Positions 1-12,386 are shown, numbered from the stretch's first letter. The stretch is DNA of 64,000 bases from Amphibalanus amphitrite (GCF_019059575.1 NW_024881502.1:2608501-2672500), one strand, 5' to 3'. Notes: generated from the letters alone by a model not told the origin. A program made the numbers and translations.

Positions 1-73
1 GGAGCTGGTTTTTGAAAGCCGGAGTGGGAGTCGGAGTCGGAGTCGCCGAAAATCCATCGACTCCGCAGCCCTG
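1..73 (-). mobile_element. End fragment of a hAT-like MITE
   Basis: Read on the minus strand the segment begins CAGGGCTGCGGAGTCG and continues into GACTCC repeats. A CAGGG-type terminus next to GACTCC-rich DNA is typical of short hAT MITEs in invertebrates. The other end lies outside the window, so no 8-bp target duplication can be checked. It abuts the first partial unit of the 286-bp array. Confidence 0.45.
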
Positions 74-1460
74 CCCGTGACCCTATTTTGAACGAAGTCG
101 GAGGGGACCCCCCATTGACCCAAAATTTTGATTTCCCGTAAAAACTTTCCTATGTGGAAAAGTGAAATTTTCCTTCAGGACTATGTCTGGGTAAACGAGA
201 GCTTTCCATTGATACCCATTTTTACCATAGCACCACTTTTTGGTCCGTACAAAGGCGATTTTACGGATATTTTACGAGTCTAGGGGGCTTGACGGGCCTT
301 AAACGTCAATGCAACGGGGACCGTTTTGGGGAAAGTTTCTCGTCTGGTGGTGGGGCACCCGTGTGCCGATTCTGAACGAAATCGGAGGGGACCCCCCATT
401 GACCCAAAATTTTGATTTTCCCGTAAAAACTTTCCTATGGGGAAAAAGTGAAATTTTCCTGGAGGACTGGGTCTGGGTAAACGAGAGCTTTCGATTGATA
501 CCCATTTTTACCATAGCACCACTTTTTGGTCCGTACAAAGGCGATTTTACGGATAATTTACGAGTCTAGGGGGCTTTACGGGCCTTAAACGTCAATGCAA
601 CGGGGACCGTTTTGGGGAAAGTTTCTCGTCTGGTGGTGGGGCACCCGTGTGCCGATTCTGAACGAAATCGGAGGGGACCCCCCATTGACCCAAAATTTTG
701 ATTTTCCCGTAAAAACTTTCCTATGGGAAAAAAGTGAAATTTTCCTGGAGGACTGGGTCTGGGTAAACGAGAGCTTTCGATTGATACCCATTTTTACCAT
801 AGCACCACTTTTTGGTCCGTACAAAGGCGATTTTACGGATATTTTACGAGTCTAGGGGGCTTTACGGGCCTTAAACGTCAATGCAACGGATACCGTTTTG
901 GGTAAAGTTTCTCGTCTTGTGGTGGGGCACCCGTGTGCCGATTTTGAACGAAATCGGAGGGGACCCCCCATTGGCCCAAATTTTTATTTTCCCGTAAAAA
1001 CTTTCCTATGGGGAAAAAGTGAAGTTTTCCTGCAGGACTAAGTCTGGGTAAACGAGAGCTTTCGATCGATACCTTTTTTTTTACCATAGCACCACTTTTT
1101 GGTCCGTACAAAGGCGATTTTACGGATATTTTACGAGTCTAGGGGGCTTGACGGGCCTTAAACGTCAATGCAACGGGGACAGTTTTGGGGAAAAATTCTC
1201 GCCTGGTGGTGGGGCACCCGTGTGCCGATTTTGAACGAAATCGGAGGGGACCCCCCATTGACCAAAAATTTGGATTTTCCCGTAAAAACTTTCCTATGGG
1301 GAAAAAGTGAAATTTTTCTGCAGGACTGGGTCTGGGTAAACGAGAGCTTTCGATTGATACCCATTTTTACCATAGCACCACTTTTTGGTCCGTACATAGG
1401 CGATTTTACGGATATTTTACGAGTCTAGGGGGCTTTACGGGCCTTAAACGTCAATTCAAC

Positions 1461-4400
1461 ATGTCCGTGAAGTTGGCGACGTCGCCAGCGACTTTTCCAG
1501 CGACGACCACCGATTTTAGCCAAAACCTCGTTCAATGTCAATTGGACCATGAGGATCACGAAAATCGAACCCATTCACCCCTAAACCTTGACCTTCAAGG
1601 TCAAATTCAAGGTCAAAGGACGGGGAACTGAAAAAGTGCCACTAAATATTGTCCGATTTTCAAAATTTTGGCACCAAAATGTAGCGCGTGCAAAGTTCTA
1701 GCCGCACATCGAAAACCATTTTCATCAAGGTCAAACATCAAGGTCAAATTCAAGGTCAAAGGACGGGGAACTGAAAAAGTGCCACTAAATATTGTCCGAT
1801 CTTCAAAATTTTGGCATCAAAATGTAGCGCGTGCAATGTTCTAGCCGCACGTCGAAAACCATTTTCATCAAGGTCAAACTTCAAGGTCAAATTCAAGGTC
1901 AAAGGACGGGGAACTGAAAAAGTGCCGCTAAATATTGTCCGATCTTCAAAATTTTGGCACCAAAATGTAGCACGTGCAAAGTTCTAGCCGCACATCGAAA
2001 ACTATTTTCATCAAGGTCAAACTTCAAGGTCAAATTCAAGGTCAAAGGACAGGGAACTGAAAAAGTGCCACTAAATATTGTCCGATTTTCAAAATTTTGG
2101 CACTTAAATGTAGCGCGTGCAAAGTTATAGCCGCACATCGAAAACCATTTTCATCAAGGTCAAACTTCAAGGTCAAATTCAAGGTCAAAGGACGGCGAAC
2201 TGAAAAAGTGCCACTAAATATTGTTCGATCTTCAAAATTTTGGCACCAAAATGTAGCGCGTGCAAAGTTCTAGCCGCACGTCGAAAACCATTTTCATCAA
2301 GGTCAAACTTCAAGGTCAAATTCAAGGTCAAAGGACGGGGAACTTAAAAAGTGCCACTGAATATTGTACGATCTTCAAAATTTTGGCACCAAAATGTAGC
2401 GCGTGCAAAGTTCTAGCCGCACATTGAAAACCATTTTCATCAAGGTCAAACTTCAAGGTCAAATTCAAGGTCAAAAGACGGCGAACTGAAAAAGTGCCAC
2501 TAAATATTGTTCGATCTTCAAAATTTTGGCACCAAAATGTAGCGCGTGCAAAGTTCTAGCCGCATGTCGAAAACCATTTTCATCAAGGTCAAACTTCAAG
2601 GTCAAATTCAAGGTCAAAGGACGGGGAACTGAAAAAGTGCCACTAAATATTGTCCGATCTTCAAAATTTTGGCACCAAAATGTAGCGCGTGCAAAGTTCT
2701 AGCCGCATATCGAAAACCATTTTCATCAAGGTCAAACTTCAAGGTCAAATTCAAGGTCAAAGGACGGGGAACTTTAAAAATGCTACGTCACCAGCGACTT
2801 TTCCAGCGACGAGCACCGATTTTAGCCAAAACCTCGTCCAAGGTCAATTGGACCATGAGGATCACGAAAATCGAACCCATTTACCCCTAAACCTTGACCT
2901 TCAAGGTCAAATTCAAGGTCAAAGGACAGGAAACTGAAAAAGTGCCACTAAATATTGTCCGATTTTCAAAATTTTGGCACCAAAATGTAGCGCGTGCAAA
3001 GTTCTAGCGGCACATCGAAAACCATTTTCATCAAGGTCAAACTTCAAGGTCAAATTCAAGGTCAATGGACGGGGAACTGAAAAAGTGCCGCTAAATATTG
3101 TCCGATCTTCACAATTTTGGCACCAAAATGTAGCGCGTGCAAAGTTCTAGCCGCACATCGAAAACCATTTTCATCAAGGTCAAACTTCAAGGTCAAATTC
3201 AAGGTCAAAGGACGGGGAACTTTAAAAATGCTACGTCACCAGCGACTTTTCTAACGACGAGCACCGATTTTAGCCAAAACCTCGTCCAAGGTCAATTGGA
3301 CCATGAGGATCACGAAAATCGAACCCATTCACCCCTAAATCTTGACCTTTAAGGTCAAATTCAAGGTCAAAGGACGGGGAACTGAAAAAGTGCCACTAAA
3401 TATTGTCCGATTTTCAAAATTTTGGCACCAAAATGTAGCGCGTGCAAAGTTCTCGCCGCACATTGAAAACCATTTTCATCAAGGTCAAACTTCAAGGTCA
3501 AATTCAAGGTCAAAGGACGGGGAACTGAAAAAGTGCCACTAAATATTGTCCGATTTTCAAAATTTTGGCACGAAAATGTAGCGCGCTCAAAATTCTAGCC
3601 GCACATTGAAAACCATTTTCATCAAGGTCAAACTTCAAGGTCAAGTTAAAGGTCAAAGGACGGGGAACTTTAAAAATGCTACGTCACCAGCGACTTTTCC
3701 AGCGACGAGCATCGATTTTAGCCAAAACCTCGTCCAAGGTCAATTGGACCATGAGGATCACGAAAATCGAACCCATTCACCCCTAAACCTTGACCTTCAA
3801 GGTCGAATTCAAGGTCAAAGGACGGGGAACTGAAAAATTGCCACTAAATATTGTCCGATTTTCAAAATTTTGTCACCAAAATGTAGCGCGTGCAAAGTTC
3901 TAGCCGCACATCGAAAACCATTTTCATCAAGGGCAAACTTCAAGGTCAAATTCAAGGTCAAAGGACGGGGAACTGAAAAAGTGCCACTAAATATGGTCCG
4001 ATCTTCAAAATTTTGGCACCAAAATGTAGCGCGTGCAAAGTTCTAGCCACACATCGAAAACCATTTTCATCAAGGTCAAACTTCAAGGTCAAATTCAAGG
4101 TCAAAGGACGGCGAACTGAAAAAGTGCCACTAAATATTGTCCGATCTTCAAAATTTTGGCACCAAAATGTAGCGCGTGCAAAGTTCTAGCCGCACGTCGA
4201 AACCATTTTCATCAAGGTCAGACTTCAAGGTCAAAGTCAAGGTCAAAGGACGGGGAACTGAAAAAGTGCCACTAAATATTGTCCGATCTTCAAAATTTTG
4301 GCACCAAAATGTAGCGCGTGCAAAATTCTAGCCGCACATCGGAAACCATTTTCATCAAGGTCAAACTTCAAGGTCAAATTCAAGGTCAAAGGACGGGGAA

Positions 4401-4888
4401 CTTTAAAAATGCTACGTCACCAGCGACTTTTCCAGCGACAAGAAATCGCCAAAACCTTGTCCAAGGTCAATTGGACCATGAGGATCACGAAAATTGAACC
4501 CATTCACCCCTAAACTTTGACCTTCAATGTCAAATTCAAGGTCAAAGGACGGAGAACTGAAAAAGTGCCACTAAATATTGTTTGATTTTCAAAATTTTGG
4601 CACCAAAATGTAGCGCGTGCAAAGTTCTAGCCGCACATCGAAAACCATTTTCATCAAGGGCAAACTTCAAGGTCAAATTCAAGGTCAAAGGACGGGGAAC
4701 TAAAAAAGGGCCACTAAATAGTGTCCGATTTTCAAAATTTTGGCACCAAAATGTAGCGCGTGCAAAGTTCTAGCTGCACATCGAAAACCATTTTCATCAA
4801 GGTCAAACTTCAAGGTCAAATTCAAGGTCAAATGACGGGGAACTGAAAAAGTGCCAGTGAATATTGTCCGATCTTCAAAATTTTGGCA
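1461..4888 (+). repeat. Left arm of the Foldback-like element (143-bp repeats)
   Basis: The basic unit is 143 bp: the motif GTAGCGCGTGC recurs at 1681, 1824, 1967 (one variant base) and 2110. Each unit holds three close copies of TCAAGGTCA. A second unit type of about 160 bp, related to the element's own terminus (CCAGCGACTTTTCCAGCGACG), is interspersed near 2773, 3223, 3670 and 4402, giving a higher-order pattern. Open frames of 60-80 codons repeat with the units and are not evidence of coding. Confidence 0.9.
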
Positions 4889-4915
4889 TTTTTAGCATTT
4901 TTTGACGTAGCAGCG

Positions 4916-7496
4916 GCTAGAACTTTGCACGCGCTACATTTTGGTGCAAATAATTTGAAGATCGGACAATATTTAGTGGCCCTTTTTCAGTTCCCCGTCC
5001 TTTGACCTTGAATTTGACCTTGAAGTTTGACCTTGATGAAAATGGTTTTCGATGTGCGGCTAGAACTTTGCACGCGCTACATTTTGGTGCCAAAATTTTG
5101 AAGATCGAACAATATTAAGTGGCACTTTTTCAGTTCCCCGTCCTTTGATCTTGAATTTGACCTTGAAGTTTGACCTTGATGAAAATGGCTTTCGATGTAC
5201 GGCTAGAACTTTGCACGCGCTACATGTTGGTGCCAAAATTGTGAAAATCGTACAATATTTAGTGGCACTTTTTAAGTTCCCCGTCTTTTGACCTTGAATT
5301 TGACCTTGAAGTTTGACCTTGATGAAAATGGTTTTCGATGTGCGGCACGCGCTACATTTTGGTGCCAAAATTTTGAAAATCGGACAATATTTAGTGGCAC
5401 TTTTCAGTTCCCCGTCCTTTAACTTTGAAGTTGACCTTGAAGTTTGACCTTGATAAAAATGGTTTTCGATGTGCGGCTAGAACTTTGCTCGCGCTACATT
5501 TTTATGCCAAAATTTTGAAGATCAGACAATATTAAGTGGCTTTTTTACAGTTCCCCGTCCTTTGACCTTGAATTTGACCTTGAAGGTCAAGGTTTAGGGG
5601 TTAATGGGTTCGATTTTCGTGATCCTCATGGTCCAATTGACCTTGGACGAGGTTTTGGCTAAAATCGGTGCTCGTCGCTGGAAAATTCGCTGGTGACGTA
5701 GCATTTTTAAAGTTCCCCGTCCTTTGACCTTGAATTTGACCTTGACGTTTGACCTTGATGAAAATGGTTTTCGATGTGCGGCTAGAACTTTGCACGCGCT
5801 ACATTTTGGTGCCAAAATTTTGAAGATTGGACAATATTTAGTGGCATTTTTTTCAGCTCCCCGTCCTTTGACCTTGAATTTGACCTTGAAGTTTGACCTT
5901 GATGAAAATGGTTTTCGATGTGCGGCTAGAACTTTGCACGCGCTACATTTTGGTGCCAAAATTTTGAAAATAGGACAATATTTAGTGGCACTTTTTTAGT
6001 TCCCCGTCCCTTGACCTTGAATTTGACCTTGAAGTTTGACCTTGATAAAAATGGTTTTCAATGTGCGGCTACAACTTTGCACGCGCTACATTTTGGTGCC
6101 AAAATTTTGGAAATTGGACATTATTTAGTGACACCTTTTCAGTTCCCCGTCCTTTGACCTTGAATTTGACCTTGAAGGTCAAGGTTTAGGGGTGAATGGG
6201 TTCGATTTTCGTGATCCTCATGGTCCAATTGACTTTGGACGAGGTTTTGGCTAAAATCGGTGCTCGTCGCTGGAAAAGTCGCGGGTGACGTAGCATTTTT
6301 AAAGTTCCCCGTCCTTTGACCTTGAATTTGACCTTGACGTTTGACCTTGATGAAAATGGTTTTCGATGTGCGGCTAGAACTTTGCACGCGCTACATTTTG
6401 GTGCCAAAATTTTGAAGATCGGACAATATTTAGTGGCACTTTTTCAGTTCCCCGTCCTTTGACCTTGAATTTGACCTTGAAGTTTGACCTTGATGAAAAT
6501 GGTTTTCAATGTGCGGCTCGAGCTTTGCACGCGCTACATTTTGGTGCCAAAATTTTGAAGATCGGACAATATTTAGTGGCACTTTTACAGTTCCCCGTCC
6601 TTTGACCTTGAATTTGACCTTGAAGTTTGACCTTGATGAAAATGGGTTTCGATGTGCGGCTAGAACTTTGCACGCGCTACATTTTGGTGCCAAAATTGTG
6701 AAAATCGTACAATATTTAGTGGCACTTTTTCAGTTCCCCGTCCTTTGACCTTGAATTTGACCTTGAAGTTTGACCTTGATGAAAATGGTTTTCGATGTGC
6801 GGCTAGAACTTTGCACGCGCTACATTTTGGTGCCAAAATTTTGAAAATCGGACAATATTTAGTGGCACTTTTCAGTTCCCCGTCCTTTGACCTTGAATTT
6901 GACCTTGAAGTTTGACCTTGATGAAAATGGTTTTCGATGTGCGGCTAGAACTTTGCACGCGCTACATTTTGGTGCCAAAATTTTGAAAGCTAAAATCGGT
7001 GCTCGTCGGTGGAAAAGTCGCGGGTGACGTAGCATTTTTAAAGTTCCCCGTCCTTTGACCTTGAATTTGACCTTGACGTTTGACCTTGATGAAAATGGTT
7101 TTCGATGTGCGGCTAGAACTTTGCACGCGCTACATTTTGGTGCCAAAATTTTGAAAATCGGACAATATTTAGTGGCACTTTTTCAGTTCCCCGTCCTTTG
7201 ACCTTGAATTTGACTTTTAAGTTTGATCTTGATGAAAATGGTTTTCGATGTGCGGCTAGAACTTTGCACGCGCTACATTTTGGTGCCAAAATTTTGAAAA
7301 TCGGACAATATTTAGTGGCACTTTTTCAGTTCCCCGTTCTTTGACCTTGAATTTGACCTTGAAGGTCAAGGTTTAGGGGTGAATGGGTTCGATTTTCGTT
7401 ATCCTCATGGTCCAATTGACATTGGACGAGGTTTTGGCTAAAATCGGTGCGCGTCGCTGGAAAAGTCGCTGGCGACGTCGCCAACTTCACGGACAT
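4916..7496 (-). repeat. Right arm of the Foldback-like element (inverted)
   Basis: This is the reverse complement of the left arm's unit types, also with a 143-bp period and terminus-like units near 5590, 6170, 7000 (truncated) and 7350. It is about 850 bp shorter than the left arm, so unit number has changed since the palindrome formed. The turn lies at about 4889-4915 in AT-rich DNA. Confidence 0.9.
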
Positions 7497-7622
7497 CAAT
7501 TCAACGGGGACCGTTTTGGGGAAAGTTTCTCGCCTGGTGGTGAAGTACCCGTGTGCCGATTTTGAACGAAATCGGAGGGGACCCCCCATTGACCCCAAAT
7601 TTTGATTTTCCCGTAAAAACTT

Positions 7623-7975
7623 ATTCAACATCATGCATGGACGCTCCGGCCTGGACAAGGACGACTTCTTCTCGCCCGCCCCGAGTACACGCACCCGCGG
7701 CCACCGACTGAAGGTCGCCAAGAAGCCAGCGGTCAGCCGCGTCCGGCGCAACCACTTCGCCACCCGGGTTGTGTCGGACTGGAAGGCTCTACCAGAGGAA
7801 ATCGTCTGCTCGCCATCGACCAATGTTTTCAAGAACCGGCTGGACAAGCACTGGACGAACTATGCCTTCGTCGTTCCACAATAGTGAAGACTGTTGACGC
7901 TACCCGAGCTCTCTACGACGGATCCACCGGGCAATCCTAGTGCCTTCAATGATCCCCAAATATCAGGTATCAGGT
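7623..7975 (+). mobile_element. 5'-truncated LINE 3' end
   Basis: This segment splits a 286-bp unit. The unit reads ...CCGTAAAAACTT up to 7622 and resumes at AACTTTCCTATGG from 7976, so AACTT (7618-7622 and 7976-7980) is a short candidate target duplication. The insert ends in a repeated tail (ATATCAGGTATCAGGT), as CR1/RTE-like LINEs often do. Only the last codons of the polymerase gene and a short 3' UTR are left. Confidence 0.75.
7624..7884 (+). pseudogene. C-terminal tail of a LINE reverse transcriptase
   Basis: The frame encodes about 86 residues ending at a TAG at 7882-7884. It has the pattern usual for the extreme C-terminus of CR1/Jockey/RTE-type polymerases: RGHRLKV, then RRNHFATRVVSDWKALP, then FKNRLDKHW. 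No catalytic region remains because the copy is 5'-truncated at 7623. Upstream stop-free sequence is only the truncation point, so no start codon is meant. Confidence 0.72.
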
Positions 7976-8044
7976 AACTTTCCTATGGGGAAAAAGTGAA
8001 ATTTTTCTGCAGGACTGGGTCTGGGTAAACGAGAGCTTTCGATT

Positions 8045-10497
8045 GGTGTGTTTTTTTTACCCGTTTGTGACGTCATTTCTAGGGAAAAACGGGTCATAAG
8101 GGTTTCCCTCTACCGGGGCCTTTTTTCCCCCTACCGAATCTGTGCTGTGCTGAATCTGTGCTGAATCTGTGCCAACTTCCGTTACATGATTCTTACAGAC
8201 CTGTGGTGTTCTATATACTCCGACCCCCCACCAAACACGATTTGGCAGCACTGTAATGGCGCCTGCTGGGCGTGAAGTTTTCCCTTCACCATAGGGTTTA
8301 CACACAAATTGGTCAAAGTTTGAGCCAGGATATACTAGTCTAAAAATGCAAAAAACGAACAAATTTTGGCATCAATAGATTCAGCATTTCATCGTGTGCC
8401 TCAAACCGTCCATCATTTGGCCTCAAAGGAGGTAAAAATTGTTCAAAATCGAAGTTGAAAAGATGCTTTCTGAGCACATAATCTGGTAGCAATCACGTGA
8501 CCTGGTATAAGCAGCTTATCGATAATTTACAAATATAATTATTAATATCTGCTTTAAACAACAAGCAGATACATTTTGAGCTTTCAGTACTTTAAATAAG
8601 GTCAAAACATCGCAAAACACAAAAGTTAATACAATAGTCACGTGGGTGTCAGGAAATGTCACAGGTGCGTCAAATTTGTGACTGGGGCTTTACTTTCCTT
8701 ATAGGTATCTTGATATCACTCACCACTATACCCTGTCTTGATAGCATATTTACGTCTGGACAACGAGTTGCGGGGAAAAGTGCTGATTTTGTTGCAGTTT
8801 TAGGAGCCGGTGATTAGGCTGGATTTTTGGGTTACTTTTTCGTTCCGACTCATGTATTTCATAGTGTTTAGCTTTTGAATATTTTAGTTCTTTCAGATAA
8901 ATATTACTTGTCTTACAACTTTTGTAAAAAGGTTTCATTTTTTATAAGCCGACCTTCTGAGTCCTAAAAATACATCACCACTACAATAATTGTAAACAAA
9001 CAAATGGAGCACCACTTGGCTCTGTTCCAAGGCGCTTTTTAAGTTTATCTGGTGGTTTCCGTACTTTTGTGCGTCGTTTTGTTGGATGTTTTCAATCCCT
9101 TAAGATTGACTTATATCATATTTAAGAAGCATGTGACTGAATACAATCCGAAGTATCCAGGAGGCTGACAGAGGTCCTGACTCCTGAGCAATATCAATAT
9201 CAAGTTGAACTTGAAGTTATGAAATTTTGGTTGATAAACGCAAGTTAAACGGGCTCATATATCAGCAAGAAAAAGTAAAATTAAAAGAGCTTATTGGCCG
9301 AAATCAACCTATAATATTGCAGATGTTTGACTGCAGAATGGAGAATGGAACAATACTGAAGAGCGCGCTGAGCAGGATCATGCCAGAAAATGTTGACTGA
9401 TGAGCACACTGCGCATATTGATGTATTGGTATGAATATTGAATGATAACTTACAACAGCAAGAAAAATTAGTGCTATCAAGTTAAAAATCTAGAATGAAT
9501 GGACTTTGGCAGCTTTACTATGCTCAGATGCTAATAGCTATGCAAATTGTAATGTGCATCAGGTACTCAGTGACTGGCAACTGAAACATGCGATCATTCC
9601 ATTGCTACTGGAGGAGAAAGCTTGGATCACTAAATCCACTTTATGTTGATTTTGATGTTAATCATTACTGTATTTCTTGAAAAAAGGATTGTTATAAAAT
9701 TGTCAATGTGACAATCCATGCAACGATGTGATCATATAATGTGTTCATAGTCATTCGTGATAGTGATTGTTGGTCCAATATACAATGGCAAAGCTCTCAG
9801 TCTCAGAGTTTCTTCCTGTGGATGGCCAGCAGTGACTCAGAGCTTAGAAGTATTAGTTTTCTTCACAGTGCTGGGATAAAAAGTACTGAGGGTAATCTTC
9901 CACCAAGGAACTCTACTTTGACATGGTATGAGATGTAGGCACAAGCAGGTAGGTGCTTAGTTCCTATAGTCAGCAGTTGTGTAGGTTTAGTCTGGTTAGC
10001 TTAGATTAGGTTATGTTAGTTTTTTAATTTGCCAAGTGTCCATAAAAATGTGACCTGAGCAATGAGCATACCTGAATAACCTGACAGCTGACCTAACCTC
10101 AATCATCACACATATTTGCAGCCTACCGAAGACCTGCATAGCAGTAGCACCCAGTTATAGGTAGGTACTCACCCTAACTCAATCTTACCTGCTAACCTTC
10201 AACTTGCCAATAGTTTGCTCACCTTGCCAAGCTGCATCCAGGGAAACAGTCAACTGAGGAACTGGCTCATTGGGTGGCTGGTGTGAGTCTGTGCATTTTA
10301 AGTGTTTCTTCTCTGAAGCTGCTCTGCACTGCTGTATGTCATGTTAGATGCTCAGAAAATGTGGGAAATGATTACTAAGCTACTTAAGTGCTTTGTTAAT
10401 GCTCGAGACATGAACAAGTACAGATCCTGCAGGGTACAGATATGAGTTAGGTGCTAGGTGAGTACTCTTACCTCATGTTATGTGAGGTAAGAGTATG
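8045..10497. other. Anonymous AT-rich DNA
   Basis: I see no convincing gene, terminal inverted repeat pair or long tandem repeat. Open frames are short and lack motifs. A few direct repeats of CTTACCTCATGTTATGTG lie near 10470-10500. Confidence 0.5.
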
Positions 10498-10836
10498 TTA
10501 TGTGAATGTGCTGTTCCCTGTTGAGTGTTGAACCATAGTAAGCATACAAACAAGCACAGGGTCACAGTTATATTTAATCTCCACATAAACATACCACAAA
10601 AACGGCCAAATAGCCTCACTCAGAACACACAAAGAACTTAAGCCTTTGCAGGCACAAAAATGCTTTGATTTACAGGACAGGTATACAATATAGGTATCCT
10701 CTGTCCTTGGGGATCTTGCTGCCAAGTTGAGGTACGATGACTGAACTTCAGGATTGATCAACCCTTTCTTCTCAGCCACTGCATATATACGAGAAAGACC
10801 AAATACTTGTTTGTAAACTGCCTTGAAAAGTTAATG
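10498..10836 (-). pseudogene. Possible fragment with a degraded SWIM-like zinc finger
   Basis: On the minus strand an open stretch follows a possible splice acceptor (TTAACTTTTCAAG) at about 10837. It reads AVYKQVFGLSRIYAV, then a segment ending YLSCKSKHFCACKG followed by SSLCVLSEA. The C-x-C then C-x-(H) spacing recalls a SWIM zinc finger whose last histidine is changed. Codon use looks coding-like for about 70 residues and then turns hydrophobic and unlikely. It may be a captured or dead exon; function unknown. Confidence 0.28.
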
Positions 10837-11149
10837 ATCCACCTTCAATTTTGATGGCACAAATAAAAAAGTTCCCTCTCCTTTTGGAATACACAAAGCA
10901 AAATATTTAATAACTTCTAGTGGATGGACAAGAGCAATTCAGCTTCCCCTCCTTAGTTAACTTCTGGCACTGATGAATTACACTGACGCTTATTCGATTC
11001 ATATTTTGTAACAAACGCGCTAAAACTGCAATATAACAGCACTATATGCTTCTTGACAAAATGCAAAAGTAGTAAAAATTTAGCTCCGATGGCATTCATT
11101 CTTGGTGCAAACGTAATTACAAAATATTTCGTAGTAACTATTAAATTCC

Positions 11150-11372
11150 GGCCGAAAACAGTGCACGGTTTAAAAAAGAATCATTCCAATGACGGTCCAT
11201 TCTTGCGGTCCTGAAATCGCCACTATTTCCGGCCTCTCCAACGCAACTCGTTGTCCAGACGTAAATATGCGTCTTGATATACTCTGTGGTGTCTATAGAT
11301 GGCCTTGGGTGACACGCCTGCCGCGCCGCCTGCCCCACCGCTATACCGCTTATTTTTCTTTGCTATATTTCG
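11150..11372 (+). other. GC-richer stretch ending in a strong splice donor
   Basis: In otherwise AT-rich DNA this stretch is GC-rich and ends TTTCG|GTAAGTG at 11372/11373. It has no long open frame. It could be a non-coding first exon, perhaps of the RALBP1-type gene whose start-codon exon (27996) begins with 5' UTR, but nothing here links them. Treat as a weak candidate. Confidence 0.15.
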
Positions 11373-11611
11373 GTAAGTGTTGCGAATCAAAGTGTTTTGA
11401 AAGTGTTCTTTATGTATTTTTTTCATGGAGAATCAGTATAGCATGTCAAAAGGGTGCTGCTGTAATGTAAAAATTCGGAAGCATCAGACTGGTCAGAACA
11501 TAACCGAATAATTACCTATCAGATATGAGTTCAGGAATCAGGAGGTCAAAATGTATTATGTAGTATGGATTTTATAATGACATAATTGATACAACTTTCT
11601 GTGATAATACT

Positions 11612-12386
11612 GGGCCCTGTTGCACCGGTGATAGCAGCACGCTACTATCACGCGTGTCAAATTGGGTTTCCATGGAAACATCTACAAACCATGGCATCGT
11701 CAAACTGTGTGATGTCATCAAATACTGCTGCTAACATCTTCACGGCCGTGCAAATGTATCAAACGCATTTAAAGGGACCCTCCCACCTTCAAAAAAGTTA
11801 ATGAATTGGCATGAAAGTGATGTCGCTCGGTTTAGAAAAAGCAAAAACGAATATCTACCAAATTTCATCGAAAAATATTCACAGGTTTTCAAGATATAAG
11901 ACTTTTACTTTTGTTTACTTTTTTGGATCTCCGCTGTTCCTATAGCAACTTTATTTGAAAGTGCGGCATTTGTTGCGTGCAAAGCAGCATGTACCACCGC
12001 GTGCTACAAAACGTTTTAGTCAAACATTTAAAAATCGTTAGATATCTGCGATGACGTCACACATTCAGAGGGGTATTCCTATGCATTAGCCCCTCTGAAT
12101 CAAAATGCTGCAATTTTGAAATTCAATATTTCCGATTTAAGGCATTTCTCGATGTTGTGAGTGCCGAAACCGGTAATTGTGAGCCAGGGACCCCATTTTG
12201 GCTATCTCAACTCAAATCTAATGTTAAGGTGGGAGGGTCCCTTTAACGAGACAGCAACTCTGTTCTAAACGTAGCTATGAAAAAGCTCATGGATTACACG
12301 AAACGTCATTAGTGTGAGGTCATCACATTACGTCAGCTCGCGCAATTCGATAGTAGCCTGCTGCTATCACCGGTGAAACAGGGCCC
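11612..12386. mobile_element. Inverted-repeat element with GGGCCCTGTT ends
   Basis: The left end GGGCCCTGTTGCACCGGTG continues GATAGCAGCA; the reverse complement of the right end differs by a single base over that stretch. The element is interrupted by the 470-bp TTAA element at 11773-12242; without it the outer element is about 300 bp. I could not fix a target duplication. No coding capacity. Confidence 0.65.
11773..12242. mobile_element. T2/Kolobok-like MITE (TTAA duplication)
   Basis: TTAA lies on both sides (11769-11772 and 12243-12246). The ends are AGGGACCCTCCCACCTT and its reverse complement. TTAA-AGGG termini match the T2-type MITEs of vertebrates, which belong with Kolobok transposases. 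A second near-identical copy is at 26952-27436. Inserted inside the GGGCCCTGTT element, so it is the younger of the two. Confidence 0.8.

Larger units (their letters stand above)
1461..7496. mobile_element. Foldback-like element, 6.0 kb, with 9-bp target duplication
   Basis: The element begins ATGTCCGTGAAGTTGG and ends with its exact reverse complement. The flanks carry the same nine bases, CAATTCAAC, at 1452-1460 and 7497-7505, and both flanks are the 286-bp satellite. The body is two very long inverted arms made of tandem repeats (1461-4888 and 4916-7496) around a spacer of about 27 bp. Long inverted repeats built of tandem repeats plus a 9-bp duplication is the known design of Drosophila Foldback elements; Mutator-like elements also make about 9 bp. 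I see no transposase frame, so it is non-autonomous. Assignment to Foldback is by architecture, not sequence. Confidence 0.82.
74..8044. repeat. 286-bp tandem repeat array, interrupted twice
   Basis: Successive units start at 301, 587, 873, 1160 and 1446 (motif AAACGTCAAT), a period of 286-287 bp with high identity. A partial unit precedes 301. The sixth unit is split: 1446-1460, then 7506-7622, then 7981-8044, with a Foldback-like element and a LINE end between the pieces. The array stops at about 8044 in mid-unit. Each unit has long open frames on both strands, but 286 is not a multiple of three and the unit frames do not join, so I do not call these genes. Confidence 0.93.

Noticed and set aside
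299..1428. Repeated 79- and 86-codon open frames on both strands
   Set aside because: They recur with the 286-bp satellite on both strands; the period is not a multiple of three and no family motif is present.
1899..7146. Many 60-120 codon frames with KVKFKVKGRGT or QGQIQGQRTGN
   Set aside because: They are translations of the 143-bp Foldback repeats and appear in any frame that lacks stops.
1..8044. CRISPR-like array because of regular repeats
   Set aside because: Units are long contiguous satellite repeats without unique spacers, and the DNA is eukaryotic.
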